Source: Moduliflexus sp964602655 (GTDB taxonomy: Bacteria; Moduliflexota; Moduliflexia; Moduliflexales; Moduliflexaceae). From it: 64,000 bases of DNA. Every line of letters starts with the position of its first letter. The first letter of the stretch is position 1. Under the pieces are notes generated by a model. It had not been told where the DNA came from, searched no databases, and worked only from the letters and a program-made list of their open reading frames with translations. Where the stretch lies: positions 1 to 64,000 of the forward strand of contig CAZRSF010000024.1 of the NCBI GenBank assembly GCA_964602655.1, in the 5' to 3' direction. Positions 1 to 6,673 of this stretch are shown here, piece by piece. The position numbers and the translations under genes are program-made.

Positions 1-55
1 TCAATTTGCGACATCGCTAATATTCTCATCGTTATTTAGGAAAGATGTCTAATAT

Positions 56-976
56 ATGAAAGAATCGGTTAAACTTTGTCAGGAGATTGGTCTTTCAGAA
101 CCATGGTCATTACATGGAATGGGGTGTGAATATGAACGTTATATAACTTTACAAAAAGAAGCGCAAGACACTTTTGAAAGCAGAATTCTTATATTACAAA
201 AGGAACAGAGAAAATCTGAAAATGATTTGTTTGAACTCGGAAGAATTTTCATAAGACAAGGAAAGTGGAGGAGTGCTGAAGAATATATTTTAAAATCAAT
301 CCCAGGATATGCAGAAAATTTTCAATCAAGTAGAAGAGTTTATCTTGGCTATGTGAATTCGATAAAAGGATATTATGCTCAAGCTGAAACAGAATTTATT
401 CATAGGCTTGAAGTGTTGCAAAAGTATAAGGATGTTCCAAGCATGATGGAGTTCACGCAAATTTCCAAGAATTACTTCCTATTAGGAAATATCAATAAAT
501 GTAAAAAATACATGGAGATTGCTCAAAATTCCTTAAAAAAAGAAACATGTCCGCTTTTTAAAGCAGTTGCCCTGTATTTAGTTGCTGAGATATTCAATCT
601 TTTAGGAGAGTTTGATTTAGCTAAAACTCACTGTCAACAATCGTTAGACTGGTTTTTAGCAAACACCGAAGACCCCGAAGATTTGGTTGATGTTGCCGAA
701 GCCCGCCTGATTATGGGAAAAATCCTCGTGGATATGGGCGAACATCAGGACGCCATCGAATATCTGGAAAAAGCGAGAACCGCCTTCGAAATCTGCCAGC
801 ATTACGCGCTCGGCGAAACGCTGCTCTATCTCGGCAAGGCGCATGTCGGCCTCGGTGGCGTCATTCTCCGGCGGCAGGGAAAAGAGTTCGTCACGCAGGC
901 GTTCGCGGAATTCGAGCGGCTGGAATTGGCGCATAAAGCCAGCGAAGCGCGGGAAATATTGAAAGAATTATCGTAA
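56..976 (+). CDS. TPR-repeat protein (possible 3' part of a larger gene)
   Basis: A 306-residue, all-helical protein with degenerate tetratricopeptide repeats throughout, for example around residues 55-90 and 180-260; the later part (GEHQDAIEYLEKARTAFE) is clear TPR. TPR arrays bind partner proteins; no catalytic domain is visible. The codon just upstream of the start in this frame is a stop at 50-52, so the gene either begins at 56 (weak AGGA at 39-42) or is the distal part of a longer TPR or AAA+/TPR protein broken by a frameshift before the window. Base composition changes abruptly: about 56-650 is AT-rich, and from about 655 the DNA becomes GC-richer like the rest of the window, so the gene looks mosaic. 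Its last 45 codons recur twice downstream (1687-1819 and 2298-2410). Function unknown. Confidence 0.7.
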   Translation: MKESVKLCQEIGLSEPWSLHGMGCEYERYITLQKEAQDTFESRILILQKEQRKSENDLFELGRIFIRQGKWRSAEEYILKSIPGYAENFQSSRRVYLGYVNSIKGYYAQAETEFIHRLEVLQKYKDVPSMMEFTQISKNYFLLGNINKCKKYMEIAQNSLKKETCPLFKAVALYLVAEIFNLLGEFDLAKTHCQQSLDWFLANTEDPEDLVDVAEARLIMGKILVDMGEHQDAIEYLEKARTAFEICQHYALGETLLYLGKAHVGLGGVILRRQGKEFVTQAFAEFERLELAHKASEAREILKELS

Positions 977-1033
977 TTCGTTCGTCCCGTAAGGGACGCC
1001 CGCAAATAGCCTGCCGATTCATCGGCGGGGACT
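841..1033 (+). repeat. TPR-tail repeat, copy 1 (complete)
   Basis: The last 45 codons of the TPR gene (841-976) plus a 57-base GC-rich trailer containing two small inverted repeats (gtcccgtaagggac; cctgccgattcatcggcggg). The coding part recurs at 1687-1819 and 2298-2410; the trailer recurs at 2411-2466. This is the only copy attached to an intact TPR body. Confidence 0.85.
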
Positions 1034-1054
1034 GTGGAATACCAAGGAGAGACT

Positions 1055-1297
1055 ATGTTAGCGCAACAGGTCATGCGCATCGTCACGCAGCTTTCTGACG
1101 ATCAATTAGAGCAAGTATATGACTATGTGATGATTATGCAGATGTCGAATACGCGCCCAGAGAGGAGCGCAGAGCGGACGGGCATCCTTCGAAAAGAACG
1201 TTTGCTGCAATTTCAGGGACTCTGGGCGTCAACATTTGCAGACACTTCGACGCATGTGGACGAATTGATTTATGGAAACGAACCTGCTATTTATTGA
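1055..1297 (+). CDS. VapB-like antitoxin candidate
   Basis: An 80-residue protein starting at ATG 1055, chosen over the in-frame GTG at 1034 because AAGGAGA at 1044-1050 sits at the right distance from 1055. Residues 1-35 form a helix of the kind seen in DUF2281/VapB-type antitoxins (AQQVMRIVTQLSDDQLEQVYDYV); the C-terminal part is variable, as expected for the toxin-wrapping segment. It overlaps the PIN-domain toxin gene at 1272 by 26 bases, so the two are translationally coupled. The role as antitoxin is inferred mainly from this overlap; the fold assignment is tentative. Confidence 0.65.
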   Translation: MLAQQVMRIVTQLSDDQLEQVYDYVMIMQMSNTRPERSAERTGILRKERLLQFQGLWASTFADTSTHVDELIYGNEPAIY

Positions 1298-1685
1298 TAC
1301 GAGCGCATTTTATGCGTTTTTAGACCGAAGCGACGCCTATCATGACGCGATTGCACAGGTATTCCGAAAACATTCCGCGCAGTTTGTCACGTCGAATTAT
1401 ATTTTAGACGAATTGATTACGCTCTTCAGAGTGCGCGGCATCGGGCTGCATCAATTCGCGCCGTTCGTGACTGCATTATGGCGCGAAGAAATGTGTCGAA
1501 TCATACGAATTACGTCGGAAATAGACGAACGCGCATGGACGATGATGCAGCAATTTCACGATCAGAAATTCAGTTTTACCGATTGCGCGTCGTTTGCGCT
1601 GATGCGCGAATATGGCATCCGCCAAGCCTGCACGTTGGACAAACATTTTCGCGTCGCCGGATTCGAAACAATAGGGGAAAATTAA
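1272..1685 (+). CDS. PIN-domain ribonuclease toxin (VapC-like)
   Basis: A 137-residue PIN-domain protein, the usual VapC length. The acidic residues expected in the metal site are present: D9 in FIDTSAF, E47 in ILDELI, D104 in FTDCASF and D123 in TLDKHF. VapC toxins are magnesium-dependent endoribonucleases, usually cutting tRNA or rRNA, held inactive by the upstream antitoxin. The gene starts inside the 3' end of its partner (1055-1297). Directly after its stop at 1683-1685 lies a second copy of the TPR tail. All key residues are intact, so it is probably functional; its RNA target cannot be read from sequence. Confidence 0.85.
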   Translation: METNLLFIDTSAFYAFLDRSDAYHDAIAQVFRKHSAQFVTSNYILDELITLFRVRGIGLHQFAPFVTALWREEMCRIIRITSEIDERAWTMMQQFHDQKFSFTDCASFALMREYGIRQACTLDKHFRVAGFETIGEN

Positions 1686-1686
1686 C

Positions 1687-1819
1687 GCATGTCGGCATTG
1701 GCGGAGTCATTCTCCGGCGGCAGGGGAAAGAGTACGTCACGCAGGCGTTAGCGGAATTCGAGCGGCTGGAATTGGCTCATAAAGCCAGCGAAGCGCGGGA
1801 CATATTGAAAACGTTATAA
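1687..1819 (+). repeat. TPR-tail repeat, copy 2 (truncated, no trailer)
   Basis: Nearly identical to 841-976, still in frame and still encoding ...GGVILRRQGKEYVTQALAE...EARDILKTL and a stop (1817-1819), but without any upstream TPR body or start codon. It begins two bases after the vapC stop codon. The palindromic trailer of copy 1 is absent; it is replaced by GGAGGATGTT and the next antitoxin start. It is a duplicated gene end, not a gene. Confidence 0.85.
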
Positions 1820-1830
1820 AGGAGGATGTT

Positions 1831-2031
1831 ATGCAAACAATGGTCAATACCGATGAATTATATGTCATGATCAAACGCGCGGTGCGTGAAGTGCTTCATG
1901 ATGAATTGGAGGAATTTTGGCAAAGAACGATTCCTTTCGTCTCGCAAGCCGAAATGGATGATATCATCGAACACTACGGGACGCCATTGATCGTCAAAGA
2001 CGCCGCCCATAGTGAAACGCTCTCTCTATGA
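1831..2031 (+). CDS. Antitoxin candidate of a RelE/ParE-type pair
   Basis: A 66-residue protein with a strong ribosome site (GGAGG at 1821-1825) before ATG 1831. It is acidic and mostly helical; the N-terminal half (TDELYVMIKRAVREVLHDELEEF) resembles the short helical antitoxins that precede RelE-like toxins. Its stop overlaps the toxin start (ATGA at 2028-2031), a classic toxin-antitoxin arrangement. The family could not be named from sequence; the role rests on size and coupling to 2028-2294. Confidence 0.65.
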   Translation: MQTMVNTDELYVMIKRAVREVLHDELEEFWQRTIPFVSQAEMDDIIEHYGTPLIVKDAAHSETLSL

Positions 2032-2294
2032 ATTGGCGCATAGATTATTCCAAAGATGCTCATAAGTTCATCGTCAAATATCGGATTCAAGAAATGATTA
2101 CGCAAGAGTTGAAAAAGTTTCTACTCAAGCTTGAAGGGCAAAACAGTTCGATTGACGTCAAAAAATTGTGGGGCGAATGGGCGGGATATTATCGCATCCG
2201 TAAAGGGACATTACGCATTATTTTCATGATGGATGTTACGGAACACGTCATTTTTGTCGAGCGCGTTGATTTTAGAGGCAATGTGTATAAATAG
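2028..2294 (+). CDS. RelE/ParE-superfamily toxin
   Basis: An 88-residue basic protein with the RelE/ParE fold signature: an N-terminal strand and helices (WRIDYSKDAHKFIVKY), then the core GYYRIRKGTLRIIFMM and a final strand with VDFRGNVYK. This resembles the RelE/HigB/YafQ-like group of mRNA interferases that act on the ribosome, although ParE members poison gyrase and the two cannot be told apart here. It is coupled to the upstream antitoxin by a four-base ATGA overlap. A third TPR-tail fragment starts three bases after its stop. Confidence 0.8.
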   Translation: MNWRIDYSKDAHKFIVKYRIQEMITQELKKFLLKLEGQNSSIDVKKLWGEWAGYYRIRKGTLRIIFMMDVTEHVIFVERVDFRGNVYK

Positions 2295-2297
2295 ATG

Positions 2298-2466
2298 AAA
2301 TTCGGCGACAAGGGAAAGAGTACGTCACGCAAGCGTTAGCGGAATGCGAGCGGCTGGAATTGGCGCATAAAGCCAGCGAAGCGCGGGACATATTGAAAGC
2401 ATTGCCGTGATCCGCTCGTCCCGTAGGGACACCCGCGCATAGCCCGCTGATTTATCGGCGGGAAAC
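2298..2466 (+). repeat. TPR-tail repeat, copy 3 (5'-truncated, with trailer)
   Basis: From 2298 the sequence matches the last 37 or so codons of the TPR gene, ending at a stop (2408-2410), and then continues into the same palindromic trailer as copy 1 (gtcccgtagggac; cccgctgatttatcggcggg). The first codons of the repeat are missing and replaced by the end of the relE-like gene. Together with copies 1 and 2 it brackets two different toxin-antitoxin cassettes. Confidence 0.85.
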
Positions 2467-2481
2467 GAAAGGAGAGCATTG

Positions 2482-2766
2482 GTGAAAATTCTTGGAATCA
2501 TCTGGCTTGAAGAGATTGTTGATAAATTGGTATGGAAACATCATGTTCAACAACATGAAGTGAGTGAAGTTTTGCGAAATGCGCCTCTCTTTCGATTGAT
2601 TGAAAACGGACATCGTCAAGGCGAACATGTATATAGTGCATCCGGTCGAACTGATGCGGGACGGTATCTTATCGTATTTTTCGTGTATAAAACGAATAAA
2701 AAAGCATTGATTGTCTCTGCGAGAGACATGACCCATGCTGAAAGGAAATTATATGAGCAATCATAA
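2482..2766 (+). CDS. BrnT-like toxin
   Basis: A 94-residue protein; GTG 2482 is preferred over TTG 2479 because AAAGGAG (2469-2475) lies about seven bases before it. It ends with IVSARDMTHAERKLYEQ, a close match to the C-terminal signature of BrnT (RDMTxxERxxYE), the ribonuclease toxin of the BrnT/BrnA type II system. The N-terminal WLEEIVDKLVWKHHVQQHEV also fits the BrnT/DUF4258 fold. The next gene, a CopG-type antitoxin, overlaps it by 14 bases, giving the toxin-first order known for brnTA. Confidence 0.75.
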   Translation: MKILGIIWLEEIVDKLVWKHHVQQHEVSEVLRNAPLFRLIENGHRQGEHVYSASGRTDAGRYLIVFFVYKTNKKALIVSARDMTHAERKLYEQS

Positions 2767-3028
2767 ATCAACCATCTCACGCGCCTCGTCATATCAGGAA
2801 ATCGGCGAGTATTGGGATACGCATGATGTTGCAGAAATCTGGGAGCAGACGAAACCCGTCGAATTCGACGTTGATCTCCGTTCCGAAGAGATATATTATC
2901 GCATTGCGCCCGAACTCTCGACGCAGGTGATTCGGCTTGCAGAAATGCAAGGAGTCAGCGCGGAAACGCTCTTGAATTTGTGGGTGCAAAAAATCGTGCA
3001 GCATCCGAATGTCCTGTCGAACGCATAA
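2753..3028 (+). CDS. CopG-type antitoxin (BrnA-like partner)
   Basis: A 91-residue protein starting at ATG 2753, six bases after AAAGGA (2741-2746) that lies inside the toxin gene; the ORF is open further upstream but without a better site. The pattern EIGEYWDTHDVAEIWEQTKPVEFDVDL followed by a ribbon-helix-helix-like end (IAPELSTQVIRLAEMQGVSAETLLNLW) is that of the CopG antitoxin family. Such antitoxins bind operator DNA through the ribbon-helix-helix domain and mask the toxin with the other half. It is coupled to the BrnT-like toxin at 2482-2766. Confidence 0.75.
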   Translation: MSNHKSTISRASSYQEIGEYWDTHDVAEIWEQTKPVEFDVDLRSEEIYYRIAPELSTQVIRLAEMQGVSAETLLNLWVQKIVQHPNVLSNA

Positions 3029-3049
3029 ACGCAACAGAGCGCAAATATT

Positions 3050-3220
3050 ATGCGAAAAAACGATAACGCATTTCCACATTTTTCCTCAATTGACGAACTT
3101 GTCGCGTATGTTGATGCGCATGATGTCGGAGATGAACTCGACGCTATGCCGGAAGCGCACTTTGACGTCGAGCTTCGGACGCGAAAAATGGAGAAAACGA
3201 ACGATGAAAGCGCAATATGA
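3050..3220 (+). CDS. Small antitoxin-like ORF (56 aa)
   Basis: A 56-residue ORF whose middle part (ELVAYVDAHDVGDELDAMPEAHFDVELRTRK) aligns with the N-terminal half of the CopG-type antitoxin just upstream (EIGEYWDTHDVAEIWEQTKPVEFDVDLRSEE). It has no ribbon-helix-helix half, so it is either a truncated paralogue or a short toxin-binding partner. It overlaps the next antitoxin-like gene (ATG 3204) by 17 bases. The ribosome site is weak. No toxin gene accompanies it. Confidence 0.5.
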   Translation: MRKNDNAFPHFSSIDELVAYVDAHDVGDELDAMPEAHFDVELRTRKMEKTNDESAI

Positions 3221-3404
3221 TTTCTCGCATGGAGAACGTGGCAAGTTTTATCATCCTGACGCCGAATTTCATCTGCCGATCTATCTTGAGCCGGATATCG
3301 CCGAATTCCTTCAAGCGATTGCCGTGAAAAAACAGATCGCTGTTGACGAATTAGTGAATACATGGCTGCGCAAAGACATCGAGCTTGTTCGAACGACGGC
3401 CTGA
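3204..3404 (+). CDS. Antitoxin-like protein (66 aa)
   Basis: Start at ATG 3204, where the protein begins MKAQYDFSHGERGKFYHPD; the reading frame is open upstream, but that part reads as noise. The sequence FHLPIYLEPDIAEFLQAIAVKKQIAVDELVNTWLRKDIEL is a ribbon-helix-helix-like pattern, a strand with two helices, shared by a common family of small antitoxins (MKAxYDFSxGxRGKFY type). Its partner toxin is not in the window; together with the 56-aa ORF at 3050 it may form a split antitoxin unit. The next gene downstream is the unrelated ispA-like gene. Confidence 0.65.
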   Translation: MKAQYDFSHGERGKFYHPDAEFHLPIYLEPDIAEFLQAIAVKKQIAVDELVNTWLRKDIELVRTTA

Positions 3405-3444
3405 TGTCACGGATGGTATTTTTTATTGATTGATGGTGAAAATT

Positions 3445-4347
3445 ATGACACAACAGACCGATTTGACAACCTATCTTGACGACAAACGGCAGCTTGTAGA
3501 GCAGGCGTTAGAAACGTGCCTTCCGCCCGCTGACACGCTGCCGCCGACGCTGCACGAGGCGATGCGATACAGTACGTTGGCGGGCGGCAAACGGCTGCGC
3601 CCGGTGATGCTGCTGATGACGGCGGAACTCTTCGAGCGCGACTGTCGCGACATGGCGTTTGCGGCGGCGGCGCTGGAAATCGTCCATACCTATTCGCTGA
3701 TTCACGATGATCTTCCGGCGATGGATAACGATGATCTGCGGCGCGGACGCCCAACCAATCACAAAGTGTATGGCGAGGCGATGGCGATTTTAGCGGGAGA
3801 CGCGCTGCTGACGCTCGCATTTCAGATCATGAGCGACCCGACGCATTTAGCGAAGTTCGACCCCGCCGCGATGATACACGCCACGCACGAATTGGCGCTT
3901 GCCGCAGGCTCGACCGGCATGGTAGGCGGGCAGGCGCTCGATATGCAGTCCGAGCAGCGGCAGATCAGCCTGACAGAGTTGGAGGCGATTCACCACTTGA
4001 AAACCGGCAAAATGATCGCCGCCGCTATGCGGATCGGCGCATTTCTCTCGGATGCGCGACCGGAAGACTTAGGCGCGGTCACGCACTATGGCGAGCTTGT
4101 CGGCTTGGCCTTTCAGATTATGGACGATATTCTCGACATCGAAGGCACGGCGGAGGAATTAGGCAAAAATCCGGCCAGCGATCTGCAACGTCAGAAAGCG
4201 ACCTATCCTGCGCTGCATGGCCTGGCGCAATCGAAAATATTGGTAGAACAATTAATAAAAGATGCGATTCAAGCCTTGCATCTTTTTGGCGACCGCGCAT
4301 ATTATTTGATTCGACTCGCCGAATATATGCGTTCTCGAACCAACTGA
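3445..4347 (+). CDS. ispA: Polyprenyl diphosphate synthase (farnesyl/geranyl type)
   Basis: A 300-residue trans-isoprenyl diphosphate synthase that condenses isopentenyl diphosphate with allylic diphosphates. The first aspartate-rich motif is at residues 88-94 (DDLPAMD, followed by NDDLRRGRPTNH, the short-chain IspA form), and the second at 227-231 (DDILD). GGKRLRP near residue 48 binds the diphosphate. ATG 3445 is chosen because GGTGA precedes it; in-frame TTG 3430, ATG 3433 and GTG 3436 have no ribosome site. The dxs gene follows after 150 bases, the common pairing of early and late steps of isoprenoid synthesis. Product chain length (C15 or C20) cannot be decided. Confidence 0.9.
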   Translation: MTQQTDLTTYLDDKRQLVEQALETCLPPADTLPPTLHEAMRYSTLAGGKRLRPVMLLMTAELFERDCRDMAFAAAALEIVHTYSLIHDDLPAMDNDDLRRGRPTNHKVYGEAMAILAGDALLTLAFQIMSDPTHLAKFDPAAMIHATHELALAAGSTGMVGGQALDMQSEQRQISLTELEAIHHLKTGKMIAAAMRIGAFLSDARPEDLGAVTHYGELVGLAFQIMDDILDIEGTAEELGKNPASDLQRQKATYPALHGLAQSKILVEQLIKDAIQALHLFGDRAYYLIRLAEYMRSRTN

Positions 4348-4357
4348 ATGTCAATGA

Positions 4358-4404
4358 CGACACAATTTCTCTTGCATTTTTGCCCACCGCGTCGAATTGT
4401 GTCG
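4358..4404. repeat. Inverted repeat between ispA and dxs
   Basis: Ten-base arms (CGACACAATT at 4358-4367 and AATTGTGTCG at 4395-4404) separated by 27 bases. There is no T-run after it, so it is not an obvious terminator; it could be an operator or RNA hairpin ahead of dxs. Confidence 0.5.
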
Positions 4405-4499
4405 CAAGACCACACGAAAAGGAGACGGCGGTATTTCACAACATTCTTGACCGCGAACCGGCGGCTGCGTGAACTTTATGAAATAAAGCCGATACATTT

Positions 4500-6392
4500 G
4501 TGGAATCATATTTAGAGCAGATTCGAACTCCTGATGATTTGAAAAAACTGACAGAAAATGATTTGAAAGGCGTGGCCGAAGAAATCCGCGCGCTGATTAT
4601 TGGGACGCTGTCCAAAACCGGCGGGCATTTAGCGTCCAATCTCGGCGTCGTCGAATTGACGATTGCGTTGCATTACATTTTCGACACGCCGCGCGACAAA
4701 ATCGTCTGGGATGTCGGGCATCAGGCGTACACGCACAAAATTTTGACCGGACGGCGCGAACAATTTCAGACCATTCGCCAACCGGGCGGCCTTTCCGGCT
4801 ATTGCAAACGCGACGAAAGCCCGTATGACGCTTTTGGCGCAGGCCACAGCAGCACATCCATCTCGGCGGCGCTCGGCCTCGCCGAAGCTCGCGATTTGCG
4901 CGGCGAACAGTATAACGTGATCGCGGTCATCGGCGACGGTTCGCTCACCGCCGGACTCGCGCTGGAAGGGCTGAACAACGCGGGCGGCAAAAAACGCAAG
5001 TTCATCGTCGTGCTGAACGATAACGAAATGTCGATCTCCCCGAACGTCGGCGCGATGTCCGGGGCGCTCAACAATATCATCACCGGCAGCCGCTATAATC
5101 GGCTGAAAGCGGAGGTCGAACATGCCGTCAAAACGATTCCGGCCATCGGCGATCTGGTGTTCAAACTCGGCAAACGCTTCGACGAATTTTTAAAAGGGTT
5201 CATCACGCCCGGCATTTTATTCGAGGAATTAGGGTTCAAATATGTTGGCCCGATTAACGGCCATAACCTCCATCAGCTCACCGAAACGTTCCGCAACGTC
5301 CGCGATAATGTTGACCGCCCGACCCTGATTCATGTCGTCACCCGCAAAGGCAAAGGCTTTCAGCAGGCCGAACTCGATGCCACCACGTATCATGGCGCGT
5401 CGCCGTTTTGCCTGGAAACCGGGGAATTCGTCAAACAAGAAAATCACGCGCCGAGCTACACCGACGTCTTCGGCGAAACGATGACGCGCATCGGCAAGGA
5501 CAATCCGAACGTCATCGCGATTACGGCCGCGATGTGTTCCGGGACAGGATTGGAAGAATTCGCCGCTGCGTTTCCGAAACGGTTTTACGATGTCGGCATT
5601 GCCGAACAACATGCCGTCACATTTGCTGCCGGGTTGGCCTCCGAAGGCTTCAGACCGGTGGCGGCGATTTATTCATCGTTTTTGCAGCGGGCATACGATC
5701 AGGTGTTTCACGATGTCTGCCTGCAAAAGCTGCCGGTGACGTTTGCGTTAGACCGCGCCGGATTGGTTGGCGCAGACGGTCCGACGCATCATGGCGTCTT
5801 CGATTTCGCCTTTCTGCGGCATCTTCCGAACATGGTCGTCATGGCGCCGAAAGATGAAAACGAGCTTCAGCACATGCTGGCAACCGCGTTGAATTACCCC
5901 GGTCCGGCTTCGATACGCTATCCGCGCGGAAACGGTCTCGGCGTCGAACGAGATGCGGAACTGCGCCTGTTAGAAATCGGTAAGGCGGAAACGCTGAGAA
6001 AAGGCGGCGATGTGGCGATTCTCGCGATTGGAAATATGGTCGAATCTGCCATGAACGCGGCCAAACATTTGGCGGAAGATCATCATATCGAAGCCACCGT
6101 CGTGAATGCGCGTTTCGTCAAACCGCTTGATGTGGAATTGCTCGTCACGCTGGCGCAAACGGTTGGAAAAATTGTGACAGTCGAAGAACATGCGCTGCAA
6201 GGCGGATTCGGCAGCGCGGTGTTGGAAGCGTTGAGTGCGCACGGTTTCTCGCATGTCGCCGCGCACTGCATCGGCCTGCCGGATCACTATATCGAACACG
6301 GTAGTCAGGGATCGTTACGCCATCGGTATGGGTTAGACGCCGAAGGAATTGAAAAAACCGTTGTGCAACTTTTGCGAAACGAGACGAAATGA
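4500..6392 (+). CDS. dxs: 1-deoxy-D-xylulose-5-phosphate synthase
   Basis: A 630-residue thiamine-diphosphate enzyme that joins pyruvate and glyceraldehyde 3-phosphate, the entry step of the MEP pathway. It shows the N-terminal SKTGGHLASNLGVVELTIAL, the cofactor motif GDGSLTAG...ALEGLNNAG (about residues 147-165), the active-site GHSSTSIS, and the transketolase pyrimidine-binding region with the catalytic glutamate in VGIAEQHAVTFAAGLA (about 370). Length is normal for the family. The start is GTG 4500; an in-frame stop at 4479-4481 excludes anything further upstream, and no strong ribosome site is visible. It lies downstream of and colinear with the ispA-like gene. Confidence 0.95.
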   Translation: MESYLEQIRTPDDLKKLTENDLKGVAEEIRALIIGTLSKTGGHLASNLGVVELTIALHYIFDTPRDKIVWDVGHQAYTHKILTGRREQFQTIRQPGGLSGYCKRDESPYDAFGAGHSSTSISAALGLAEARDLRGEQYNVIAVIGDGSLTAGLALEGLNNAGGKKRKFIVVLNDNEMSISPNVGAMSGALNNIITGSRYNRLKAEVEHAVKTIPAIGDLVFKLGKRFDEFLKGFITPGILFEELGFKYVGPINGHNLHQLTETFRNVRDNVDRPTLIHVVTRKGKGFQQAELDATTYHGASPFCLETGEFVKQENHAPSYTDVFGETMTRIGKDNPNVIAITAAMCSGTGLEEFAAAFPKRFYDVGIAEQHAVTFAAGLASEGFRPVAAIYSSFLQRAYDQVFHDVCLQKLPVTFALDRAGLVGADGPTHHGVFDFAFLRHLPNMVVMAPKDENELQHMLATALNYPGPASIRYPRGNGLGVERDAELRLLEIGKAETLRKGGDVAILAIGNMVESAMNAAKHLAEDHHIEATVVNARFVKPLDVELLVTLAQTVGKIVTVEEHALQGGFGSAVLEALSAHGFSHVAAHCIGLPDHYIEHGSQGSLRHRYGLDAEGIEKTVVQLLRNETK

Positions 6393-6450
6393 AAGAGCCG
6401 CTGGCAAGTGCGCAAGGCTTGCGAATCTTTTGTTCTTATCGTTCTTGATC

Positions 6451-6615
6451 ATGGGACAGGTTAAAAAAACGAAGCGAAAAAAACATCAACCCGCGTCGCC
6501 GAAAAAAAAGTACAGCACGCCGGAAAATATCGCCTATTATTTTATGGCGGCGGCAGGCGCATTTGTCCTGATTATGTTCATTATCGGGTTATTAGGTTAC
6601 TTCGAAGTCTTTTGA
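6451..6615 (+). CDS. Small single-span membrane protein (54 aa)
   Basis: A 54-residue ORF: a strongly basic N-terminus (QVKKTKRKKHQPASPKKK), then one hydrophobic span (FMAAAGAFVLIMFIIGLLGYF). This positive-inside layout predicts a cytoplasmic tail and one membrane helix. It follows dxs by 58 bases with no clear ribosome site; the reading frame stays open back into dxs, but the protein-like part begins at ATG 6451. It is followed by a perfect palindrome. Function unknown. Confidence 0.5.
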   Translation: MGQVKKTKRKKHQPASPKKKYSTPENIAYYFMAAAGAFVLIMFIIGLLGYFEVF

Positions 6616-6623
6616 TAAACCCC

Positions 6624-6656
6624 ATCCCTGTCAGGGTTTTGAACCCTGACAGGGAT
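6624..6656. repeat. Intergenic palindrome (atccctgtcaggg type)
   Basis: Perfect 14-base arms around a short loop, between the small membrane protein and rfbB. It is one of at least nine such palindromes in this window. There is no T-run, so it is not a standard terminator, but the hairpin may stabilise or stop transcripts. Confidence 0.8.
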
Positions 6657-6673
6657 AACAATCAACGAAAATC

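Noticed and set aside
841..2466. CRISPR array or integron as the explanation of the repeats
   Set aside because: Repeats are coding gene ends of 110-190 bases separated by complete gene pairs; there are no uniform spacers, no integrase and no attC-like site beyond the small trailer palindromes.
2896..3453. 185-aa minus-strand ORF over the antitoxin genes
   Set aside because: Cys/Ser/Arg-rich antisense product without a ribosome site; the plus-strand antitoxins match known families.
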